Part shown: positions 44,130 to 51,423 of the stretch, piece after piece | Position numbering within the stretch: the stretch's first letter is position 1 | Layout: each line of letters opens with the position of its first letter | Origin: Leucobacter muris | GTDB taxonomy: Bacteria; Actinomycetota; Actinomycetes; Actinomycetales; Microbacteriaceae | DNA: 64,000 nt | Assembly: GCF_004028235.1 (NCBI RefSeq) | Contig: NZ_CP035037.1 | Coordinates: forward strand, 1,116,001-1,180,000 | Direction of reading: 5' to 3' | The notes under the pieces: generated by a model | What the model was told of the DNA's origin: nothing | Databases searched by the model: none | The model's input: only the letters and a program-made list of their open reading frames with translations | Program-made: the position numbers and the translations under genes

Positions 44130-45554
44130 CTAATCGAAGAGGGGCGCCCCGAGGGTCTCACCCGGCCGGAAGCCGGGCAGGATCGCGAACACCGCCGAGC
44201 CGACATGGGTGACCCACTCGTTGAGCAGGTCGGCCTCGTCGAGCCGGCGCTGGATCGGCACGAACTGCGCGAGCGGATCGCGCTGGTAGCAGGCGAACAG
44301 CAAGCCGGCCTCGTGTCCGTCGTCGTAGTTCGACGCGCGCCGGAAGATGCGCTCCGACGGGTCGCTGGAGTGGGCCCGCCGGATGTGCGCGGCCACCGGG
44401 ATCACGCTCAGCCCCCGCGCGTCCTTCGCGTCGAAGTCGGCGGGGGTGCGCTCCCCGCCGTCGCCGAGCGGGGGAGCGGGCGGAGCGGTGAGCGGCGCGC
44501 CATCGGAGAGCCGCCGGCCGATGGTCTGCTCGCGCCCGGGGCGGTCGACCATGTCCCACGTGTCGAGCTCCATGCGGATGCGCCGCAGCACGAGCGCCGT
44601 GCCCCCCGCGAGCCAGCCCGCCTCGCGGCCCAGCCAGACGAGCCCGTCGAAGCCGTCCTCGGAGGACGAGGGGTTGACGGTGCCGTCCACCTGGCCCATG
44701 AGGTTGCGCATCGTGGTGCCGTCGCCCTCGGAGCCCCGGGCGCGGCGGAAGCCGCGCTGCCGCCACAGCGGTTCGACGAAGCTCGCGAGGTCGCGTTCGA
44801 GCATGCGGGCGGCGTGGGAGATCGGCAGCGGGTCGTCGGCCTCGATCGCGAGCAGCAGGTCGCCCCCGTCGAAGTCGCCGTTCAGCCGGTCGCGGTCGAA
44901 GCGGGGCAGGGGCGCGAGCCACCCGGGGCGAGCGGCCCCCGCGCGGTCGACGAGCTCGGGCCCGACGCCCACGGTCACGGTGAGCCGGGCCGGTCTCGCG
45001 GCGAGCTCGGGTTCGGGATCGGCGAGCGGAGCCTCGCCCGACGTGAGCCCCTCGACATCGCCCGTCAGCACTCGGAACATGCGTCGGAGCGCTTCGGCAT
45101 CGGCATCCGGCCGCAACCGGTAGGCCGCGTAGCGCACGTGCGCTGCGGGAGCGGTGATTACCCCCGCCTGATGCGGCCCGTGACAGGGCAGCGACTCCCC
45201 GCCGAAACCGGGCAGCCCGCCGCCGGGCCCGAGCGACGGCTCGGTCTCGGCCGCCGCCGCGGCACCGGGGACGGGCGCCGTCGCGGTGCGCGCAGCGCCG
45301 AACCCGAGCGCGCCGCCCGCGCCCAGCACCGCGCTGAGCCCGGCCCCCAGCGCACCGCCCGTGAGCAGCGCACGGCGGCCGAGCTCGGGGGCGGGGCCGC
45401 GCCCCTCGGCGGCGGGATGCGCCGAGGCGCGTCCCGCCGCCGAGGGGCTCGTTCCGCTCGTCTCTGCGGTGACGCCGAGGGCGGCGTCGGGCGCGTCGGC
45501 GCGTGCGGAGCGGCGTGCGGGGTCGGTGCGCGGCCCCGACTCAGTGCCCGCCAT
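44130..45554 (-). CDS. Dyp-type heme peroxidase (EfeB-like)
   Basis: A 474-residue dye-decolorizing peroxidase. After ~55 disordered residues a Tat-like segment (GRRALLTGGALGAGLSAVLG, about 59-78) suggests export. The DyP motif G-x-x-D-G appears as GQVDGTVNP near 287, the proximal heme His in VAAHIRRAHS (about 393) and the distal Arg in RIFRRASNY. EfeB-type enzymes act on heme or organic peroxides; the partner efeU/efeO genes are absent. It overlaps the copper chaperone gene by 14 bases, at the end of a four-gene leftward operon. Confidence 0.9.
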   Translation of the reverse strand: MAGTESGPRTDPARRSARADAPDAALGVTAETSGTSPSAAGRASAHPAAEGRGPAPELGRRALLTGGALGAGLSAVLGAGGALGFGAARTATAPVPGAAAAAETEPSLGPGGGLPGFGGESLPCHGPHQAGVITAPAAHVRYAAYRLRPDADAEALRRMFRVLTGDVEGLTSGEAPLADPEPELAARPARLTVTVGVGPELVDRAGAARPGWLAPLPRFDRDRLNGDFDGGDLLLAIEADDPLPISHAARMLERDLASFVEPLWRQRGFRRARGSEGDGTTMRNLMGQVDGTVNPSSSEDGFDGLVWLGREAGWLAGGTALVLRRIRMELDTWDMVDRPGREQTIGRRLSDGAPLTAPPAPPLGDGGERTPADFDAKDARGLSVIPVAAHIRRAHSSDPSERIFRRASNYDDGHEAGLLFACYQRDPLAQFVPIQRRLDEADLLNEWVTHVGSAVFAILPGFRPGETLGAPLFD

Positions 45555-46122
45555 GGTCGTCGTGCTCGTCGGAGCCGCCGTGCTCGCCGGAACCGCCGTG
45601 CCCGCCGTCGCCGTAGCTCTCGTTCGCGCCCGAGTAGTCCTTCACGAGTGCCGAGAACGAGATGCTGCTGCCGTCGTCGAAGCTCACCGTGATCGGCGCC
45701 TCGTCGCCCGCGAGCAGATCGGCCGCGAGGTCCATGAGCATGATGTGGTCGCCGCCCGGCACGAACTCGAACGAGCCGCCGGCGGGCACGGTGACGTCGC
45801 CCGAGATCTGCTGCATGACGCCCGCGGTCGTCACCTCGTGCAGTTCGGCGCTGCCCGCGGCTTCGCTCTCGACGGCGGTGATGACGAGGTCGTCGTCGCC
45901 GTGGTTCTCGAGGGTGCCGAACACGCCGGTCATACCGCCCTGCTCGCCGGACTTGGCCCAGCCGTCGATGAACACGGCGTTCGGCGCCTGCTCGTTCGGC
46001 TCCGAGGGAGTGCGGTCGTTCGCGGCCGCGCCGGAGCACCCGGCGAGCAGGAGCGCGGCGGCGGAGAGCGCCGCGAGGGAGCGCGCGGCCCGCAGGCGGA
46101 CGCGATTCTCGATGCGGATCAT
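45541..46122 (-). CDS. Copper chaperone PCu(A)C lipoprotein
   Basis: A 193-residue protein with a lipoprotein signal (AALLLAGCSG). The PCu(A)C copper site is recognisable: ELHEVTTAGVMQQI and GGDHIMLMDL supply the His and Met ligands. The C-terminus is a His/Gly/Asp-rich tail that may bind additional metal. Such chaperones deliver Cu(I) to cytochrome oxidase or other extracytoplasmic enzymes. The ATG overlaps the copC stop (ATGA), and the 3' end overlaps the DyP gene. Confidence 0.9.
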   Translation of the reverse strand: MIRIENRVRLRAARSLAALSAAALLLAGCSGAAANDRTPSEPNEQAPNAVFIDGWAKSGEQGGMTGVFGTLENHGDDDLVITAVESEAAGSAELHEVTTAGVMQQISGDVTVPAGGSFEFVPGGDHIMLMDLAADLLAGDEAPITVSFDDGSSISFSALVKDYSGANESYGDGGHGGSGEHGGSDEHDDHGGH

Positions 46123-46835
46123 GCCCGGTCCTCCTCGTCGCTCGAAGCGGTGGACGAGCCGTCCGCGGTGCCCGCGGCGCGCATGCCCGCGGCGCGGCGG
46201 CGTCGGCCGACGAGCACGGCGGCGAGCGCACCGCCGGCGACGAGCACGGCGCCGATGGAGATCGCGGCGATGGCGCCCGTCGACAGGCCGCCCTCGTCGC
46301 CCGCCGCGGCCGATCCCGAGTCCGCGTCGTGGTCGTGGTCGTGATCGGCGGCGTCGTGCTCGTCGACGGAGCCGTCTTCCGAGCCGTCCTCGAACCGGGA
46401 ATCGGGCTCGACGATGGCGGCCTCTTCGGCCTGCCAGGCGCTGGGCTCGGTGAGCTGCAGCACGAAGGCGCCCTCGATGGGGTGGCCGTCGCTCGAGACG
46501 ACGCGCCAGGCGACGTCGTAGTCTCCCTCGGGCAGCTCGGCGGCGAGCGGCTGCACGACGTCGGGCCCCGAGACCTCGGGTGCGCCGTCGGTGACGTCGG
46601 CGCCGTCGGAGGAGGTAATGACGATCTCGGTGCCGACCTCGATGATGCTGTTGTTGAAGGTGAGTCGGATCCCGTCGACGCGGCCGTCGTCGGTCGCGAC
46701 GACGCCGCGGTCGACGAGCTCGTCGTGCGCGAGCGCCGGGGAGGCGAGTCCGAGGGAGAGGCCGAGCGTCGCGAGCGCGGCGAGGCCGAGGACCGCGGCG
46801 CGGGTGCGGCGCGGGCGGATGATGGTGGTGTTCAT
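46119..46835 (-). CDS. CopC domain copper-resistance/uptake protein
   Basis: A 238-residue exported protein. The signal peptide ends in SPALAHD, leaving the copper-binding N-terminal His of mature CopC. The CopC beta-barrel (about 36-135) includes LTFNNSIIEVG and VSSDGHPIEGAFV. A His/Asp-rich linker (HDAADHDHDHDADSG) and one C-terminal transmembrane helix (about 186-208) anchor it. No CopD or YcnI gene is adjacent, but the upstream membrane protein may take that place. Confidence 0.9.
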   Translation of the reverse strand: MNTTIIRPRRTRAAVLGLAALATLGLSLGLASPALAHDELVDRGVVATDDGRVDGIRLTFNNSIIEVGTEIVITSSDGADVTDGAPEVSGPDVVQPLAAELPEGDYDVAWRVVSSDGHPIEGAFVLQLTEPSAWQAEEAAIVEPDSRFEDGSEDGSVDEHDAADHDHDHDADSGSAAAGDEGGLSTGAIAAISIGAVLVAGGALAAVLVGRRRRAAGMRAAGTADGSSTASSDEEDRA

Positions 46836-46925
46836 AATGGTCTTTCTCGTGCGGCCCGGATGGCACGTCGGTGAGGCCGCGCACGGCGGCGAGACCCGCG
46901 GGTGACCCGGGCGGACTGGTGTGAG

Positions 46926-47582
46926 TTATACGGAGAAAGAGACCGTGGGCGGTCCGCGGTGGCTGATCGCGGAGCGGGCTGCGGTGCGGGCGCGCAGCGG
47001 CGCGCGGAGCACGAGGGGCCGGAGCGCCGGGCGTCGCGACACGGCGACGAGCCGGGGCCGGCGCCAGGGCAGCGCGCGGCGGATGAGGCCGGCGAGGGCG
47101 AGGCAGGCGCGCTCGCCGCGGTGCAGCAGAGCGATCGTGAGCACCGCCGCGAGGGCGTGGCCGAGCCACATGGCGGCGTCGGCGGAGCCGGCGGTCGCGA
47201 GTTCGGGCGCGAAGCCCTGCAGCGTCGCCAGGTGGGCCGCGTGCGGCGGGGCGGGCGCCCCCGCGGGCGCCGATCCCACGACGTCGATGCCGGCGAAGAT
47301 CCAGTGGTAGAGGAACTGCGCCGTGCCGACCGCCGCGGTGAGTCGCCACAGCGAGGCGACGCGTCCGGCGAGCGCGGTGCAGAGCGGGAGGGCGAGGATC
47401 GCGGTCACCGCGACCGCCGGCCAGGTGATGGCGCCGCCGGCGATCCCGTGCGAGGCTGCCGCGAGCAGCGTCGCGGCGAGCGCGCCCGCCGTTCCGCGGG
47501 CCGTGCGCGTGCCGCGGCTCATCGGGGTGCGGCTCATCGCGGCGCCCCGACGGGGGCGCTCGTGCGGCCGCATTCCCTGCAT
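46926..47582 (-). CDS. Multi-pass membrane protein of copper operon, hypothetical
   Basis: A 218-residue protein with about five hydrophobic segments (near 32-52, 57-78, 85-105, 135-160 and 165-180) and a basic Arg-rich C-terminus. Scattered His residues (HWIFAGIDV, PPHAAHLATLQ) could bind metal. No family was recognised. The ATG at 47582 lies seven bases after TAGACT, arguing for this leaderless start over the downstream Met codons. It is 90 bases upstream of copC in the same direction, so likely its operon's first gene. Confidence 0.68.
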   Translation of the reverse strand: MQGMRPHERPRRGAAMSRTPMSRGTRTARGTAGALAATLLAAASHGIAGGAITWPAVAVTAILALPLCTALAGRVASLWRLTAAVGTAQFLYHWIFAGIDVVGSAPAGAPAPPHAAHLATLQGFAPELATAGSADAAMWLGHALAAVLTIALLHRGERACLALAGLIRRALPWRRPRLVAVSRRPALRPLVLRAPLRARTAARSAISHRGPPTVSFSV

Positions 47583-47589
47583 GTCCGTC

Positions 47590-47595
47590 AGTCTA
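47590..47595 (-). promoter_or_regulatory. -10 element for leaderless copper-operon membrane gene
   Basis: TAGACT on the minus strand ends seven bases before the ATG at 47582. Confidence 0.5.
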
Positions 47596-47758
47596 CCGCC
47601 GCGATGCCGGGGCCTCCTGCCCGCCCGCGAGCGCGGCGCGCGAAGGGCGGAGAGCGTCGGCCCGGGCGGGGCGGGCACATTCAGGGGCGGGATCGAGCGG
47701 GCTGCGGGAGAATGGGGGCGGAGGCGCGCCGCGCCGCCGGTTTCGTCGAGGAGGGTGC

Positions 47759-48541
47759 ATGTCCAGCAGCGAGCAGGCCCGGGTTACGGCCGGCGGCATC
47801 GACCTGAACAGCGACCTCGGCGAGTCGGGCGGGGGTCGGGTGTTCGACGACGCCGGGGTGCTGCCCTCGATCTCGAGCGCCAACGTGGCCTGCGGCTTCC
47901 ACGCCGGCGATCCCGGCGGCATCCGGTTGACCTGCCGTCGCGCGGCCGAGCTGGGCGTGACCGTCGGGGCGCACCCCGGCTACCGCGACTTCGAGGGCTT
48001 CGGCCGCCGCCTCATCGAGGTCGACCTCGGCGAGTTGACCGACGAGGTGATCTACCAGATCGGCGCGGTGCAGGCGGTGGCCCGCAGCGTCGGCACCGAG
48101 GTGCGCTACGTGAAGCCGCACGGCGGCCTCTACAACGCCATCGCGGTGCGCGAGGACCAGGCGCGGGCCGTCGCCCGAGCCGTCCTCGAACTCGACGACA
48201 CCCTGCCGCTCATGGTGCTGCCCGGCTCGGTGATCGAGCGGGTGGCGCGGGACACGGGGCTGCGCACCGTCGCGGAAGCGTTCGCGGACCGCGGATACCT
48301 GCCCGACGGCACGCTCGTGAGGCGGGGGGCGCCCGGGGCGCTGCTCGCCCCGGAGGCGGCGGTCGCCCAGGCGGTGCGGATCGCGACGGAGGGGCGGATC
48401 GTCGCCGTGGACGGCACCGAGCTCGCCGTCGCGGCCGACAGCATCTGCCTGCACGGCGACGATCCGGCCGCGGTGCGCCTGGCGCGCGAGATCCGGGCGG
48501 GACTCGAGGGCGCGGGCGTGTCGATCCGGAGCTTCGCCTAG
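47759..48541 (+). CDS. pxpA: 5-oxoprolinase subunit PxpA (LamB/YcsF)
   Basis: The LamB/YcsF subunit of the ATP-dependent prokaryotic 5-oxoprolinase, which returns pyroglutamate to glutamate. The 260-residue protein has DLNSDLGESGGGRVFDD near residue 14, the ANVACGFHAGDP motif near 41, and LHGDDPAAVRLA near the C-terminus. GAGGAGGG precedes the ATG. The fused PxpB-PxpC gene starts one base after its stop. Confidence 0.95.
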   Translation: MSSSEQARVTAGGIDLNSDLGESGGGRVFDDAGVLPSISSANVACGFHAGDPGGIRLTCRRAAELGVTVGAHPGYRDFEGFGRRLIEVDLGELTDEVIYQIGAVQAVARSVGTEVRYVKPHGGLYNAIAVREDQARAVARAVLELDDTLPLMVLPGSVIERVARDTGLRTVAEAFADRGYLPDGTLVRRGAPGALLAPEAAVAQAVRIATEGRIVAVDGTELAVAADSICLHGDDPAAVRLAREIRAGLEGAGVSIRSFA

Positions 48542-48542
48542 C

Positions 48543-50348
48543 ATGCCCGGCGTCGGCGCGTTCCCGATGCGGCCGGTCGGCGACCGCGCGTGCATCATCG
48601 ACCTGCCCGATCTCGACCGGGTGCTCGGGGTCGCCGCGCGGCTGCGCGAGCTCGGCCTGGCGGGGGTGGTCGACGTCGTGCCCGCGGCCCGCACCGTGCT
48701 CGTGGTGTGCGCCGACCGCGCGGCCGTGCGCGGCGTCGCCGAGGCGGTGGCCGGTCTCGACGAGCCGCTCGCGGCGCGGGCGGCGGCCGGCGCGGAGGTG
48801 ACGATCGACGTGGTCTACGACGGCGACGACCTCGCCGCGGTGGGCGAGCTGACCGGCCTCGGGCGCGACGGTGTGATCGCCGCCCACACGGGCACGCCGT
48901 GGCGGGCGGCGTTCGGCGGCTTCGCGCCGGGCTTCGCCTACCTCGCCGGCGGCGACGCGCGCCTCGGGGTGCCCCGACTCGACTCGCCGCGGGCGGCTGT
49001 GCCCGCGGGAGCCGTCGCGCTCGCCGCGGGCTTCTCGGCGGTGTACCCGGGGGAGTCGCCCGGCGGCTGGCGGCTGATCGGGCGCACGGGGGAGCGCATG
49101 TGGGACGAAACCCGGGATCGCCCGGCCCGCGTCGCCCCGGGCGACACGGTCCGGTTCCGGGCGGTGCGGGAGGCCGTGGTGCTCGCGCCGGTCGTTCGGA
49201 CGGGCGCGCCGCGGCGCGATCCGCGGCCGTCCGAACCCGCGCTCACGGTGCTCGACCCGGGCATGCTCACCCTCGTGCAGGACGCGGGGCGCCCCGGGCA
49301 CGCCGCGCTCGGAGTCACCGAGTCGGGAGCGCTCGACCGCGACGCGCTGCGCCGGGCCAACCTGGCGGTCGGCAACCCGCCGCAGGCCCCGGGCCTCGAG
49401 AACCTGAACGGCGGCCTCGCACTGCGGGCCCGCAGTGCGCTGCGCGTCGCGGTGACGGGCGCCGACGCCGAGATCAGGGTCGAGCCGGCCGGAGCAGGCG
49501 CGGTGCGTTCCCCGCGAACCGGGAGCGCCATCGAACTGGCGGCGGGCGAGACGCTGCGCCTCGGCGCCCCCCGACGGGGGCTGCGCTGCTACGTCGCCGT
49601 GGGCGGCGGCATCGAGGATCGGCGCGGCGTGCTCGGCAGCGCCGCCCACGACAGCCTCTCCGGGCTCGGCGCACCGCCTCTCGCGGCCGGCGCGCACCTC
49701 GCCGTCGGGCCGCCACCGCAGCGGCCCGCGGACCCCGAGCACGCCGCCCCGGCGCAGCCGCCGGTCGCGCGCCGGGCGGTGCTGCGCTTCGTGCCCGGCC
49801 CGCGCGACGACTGGTTCACCCCCGAGGCCCGCACCGCCTTCGCCGAGCGGACCTGGCGGGTCACCCCGCGGTCCAACCGCATCGGTCTCAGGCTCGACGG
49901 CGATCCGCTCGCCCGCAGCCGCACCGGCGAGCTCGCCACCGAGGGGGTGATCCGCGGATCCGTGCAGGTGCCGCCGAACGGCCTGCCCGTGCTCTTCCTG
50001 GCCGACCACCCCGTCACCGGCGGCTACCCCGTCATCGGCACCGTCATCGACGCCGACCTCGACCGCGCAGCCCAGGTGCCGCCCGGCGCCGAGCTGCGCT
50101 TCGAACCGGTCGACCCCGACGACCCCGGCGAGCCCCTCGGCTTCGACGCCCCGGTGCCCGAGACCGTCGCCTTCACGATCGAGATCGACGGTCGCCGACA
50201 CCGCATCACGGTGCCCGGAGACCTCGCGGCCGCGTTCGACCGGCTGACCGCGGCGGGCGACCGTGCGAAGCTCGCCGAGCTGCTGGTCGAGCTGGTGGGG
50301 AAGGCCGCCCGCCGAACCGGTAGAATGATGCCTCGTGTCAGCGAGTGA
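48543..50348 (+). CDS. 5-oxoprolinase PxpB-PxpC fusion (KipI-KipA)
   Basis: A 601-residue fusion of the two other 5-oxoprolinase subunits. Residues ~1-205 are KipI/PxpB (GFAPGFAYLAGGD, later SPGGWRLIGRT), and ~230-530 are KipA/PxpC (DPGMLTLVQDAGRPGH, later ELATEGVIRGSVQVPPNGLP). In most bacteria these are separate genes. It immediately follows pxpA. Its 3' end overlaps the pheS start by 14 bases and contains the pheS -10 hexamer, a tight packing. Confidence 0.93.
   Translation: MPGVGAFPMRPVGDRACIIDLPDLDRVLGVAARLRELGLAGVVDVVPAARTVLVVCADRAAVRGVAEAVAGLDEPLAARAAAGAEVTIDVVYDGDDLAAVGELTGLGRDGVIAAHTGTPWRAAFGGFAPGFAYLAGGDARLGVPRLDSPRAAVPAGAVALAAGFSAVYPGESPGGWRLIGRTGERMWDETRDRPARVAPGDTVRFRAVREAVVLAPVVRTGAPRRDPRPSEPALTVLDPGMLTLVQDAGRPGHAALGVTESGALDRDALRRANLAVGNPPQAPGLENLNGGLALRARSALRVAVTGADAEIRVEPAGAGAVRSPRTGSAIELAAGETLRLGAPRRGLRCYVAVGGGIEDRRGVLGSAAHDSLSGLGAPPLAAGAHLAVGPPPQRPADPEHAAPAQPPVARRAVLRFVPGPRDDWFTPEARTAFAERTWRVTPRSNRIGLRLDGDPLARSRTGELATEGVIRGSVQVPPNGLPVLFLADHPVTGGYPVIGTVIDADLDRAAQVPPGAELRFEPVDPDDPGEPLGFDAPVPETVAFTIEIDGRRHRITVPGDLAAAFDRLTAAGDRAKLAELLVELVGKAARRTGRMMPRVSE
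50321..50326 (+). promoter_or_regulatory. -10 element for leaderless pheS
   Basis: TAGAAT ends eight bases before the pheS GTG at 50335 and lies inside the pxpB-pxpC coding sequence. Confidence 0.55.
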
Positions 50349-51423
50349 AACGAACCCCGCAGGGGCGGGCGAGGCCCAGCAGCCGCAGCCGTCCAACCCG
50401 ATCACCCAGCAGGCGGCCGACGCCGCCGTCGAAGCGGCCCTCGCCGCCTTCGCCGCGGCCGGCTCCGTCGCCGAGCTGAAGGCCGCCCGCACCGAGCACT
50501 CCGGCGAGGCCTCGGCGATCGCGAAGCTCAACGCCCTCATGCGCCAGGTGCCGAAGGACGAGAAGGCGGCCACCGGCAAGCTCATGGGCCAGGCGCGAGG
50601 CCGCATCGAGGGCGCCTACCAGGGCCGCGAGGCCGAGCTCGCCGAGCAGGAGGCCGCCGCGCGCCTCGTCGCCGAGACCGTCGACGTGACCGCCGCGCCC
50701 GTGCGCCGCGCCGCGGGCACCCGCCACCCCCTCGCCCAGCTGCAGGACGAGGCCTCCGACATCTTCATCGGCATGGGCTGGGAGATCGCGGAGGGCCCCG
50801 AGATCGAGCACGAGTGGTTCAACTTCGACGCGCTCGGCTTCGATCCCGATCACCCCGCCCGGGCCATGCAGGACACCTTCTTCGTCGAGCCCGCCGACCG
50901 CCATCTGCTGCTGCGCACCCACACCTCACCGGTGCAGATCCGCGCACTGCTCGAGCGCGAGCTGCCCGTCTACGTGGTCGCCCCGGGGCGCGTCTACCGC
51001 ACCGACGAGCTCGACGCCACGCACACCCCCGTGTTCCAGCAGATCGAGGGCCTCGCGATCGACCGGGGCCTCACCATGGCCCACCTGCGCGGCACGCTCG
51101 AGCACTTCGCCAGGCAGATGTTCGGCGACGAGGCGAAGATCCGCCTGCGACCCAACTTCTTCCCCTTCACGGAGCCCTCCGCCGAGATGGACGTGTGGCA
51201 GCCGAACGCCAAGGGCGGCGCCCGCTGGGTCGAGTGGGGCGGCTGCGGAATGGTCGACCCCAACGTGCTGCTCGCGGCAGGCATCGACCCCGACGAGTAC
51301 CAGGGCTTCGCATTCGGCATGGGCATCGAGCGCACCCTGCAGTTCCGCAACGACCTCAACGACATGCGAGACATGGTCGAGGGCGACGTTCGCTTCAACC
51401 GTCAGTTCGGAGGACTGGTCTAA
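50335..51423 (+). CDS. pheS: Phenylalanyl-tRNA synthetase alpha subunit
   Basis: The catalytic subunit charging tRNA-Phe. The 362-residue protein has the N-terminal coiled-coil region (about 20-100) and class II motifs: GWEIAEGPEIEHEWFNFDAL, motif 2 near YRTDELDATHTPVFQQIEG, and motif 3 GFAFGMGIERTL. The GTG start follows a -10 hexamer. pheT overlaps its stop by one base (TAATG). Confidence 0.97.
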   Translation: MSASETNPAGAGEAQQPQPSNPITQQAADAAVEAALAAFAAAGSVAELKAARTEHSGEASAIAKLNALMRQVPKDEKAATGKLMGQARGRIEGAYQGREAELAEQEAAARLVAETVDVTAAPVRRAAGTRHPLAQLQDEASDIFIGMGWEIAEGPEIEHEWFNFDALGFDPDHPARAMQDTFFVEPADRHLLLRTHTSPVQIRALLERELPVYVVAPGRVYRTDELDATHTPVFQQIEGLAIDRGLTMAHLRGTLEHFARQMFGDEAKIRLRPNFFPFTEPSAEMDVWQPNAKGGARWVEWGGCGMVDPNVLLAAGIDPDEYQGFAFGMGIERTLQFRNDLNDMRDMVEGDVRFNRQFGGLV

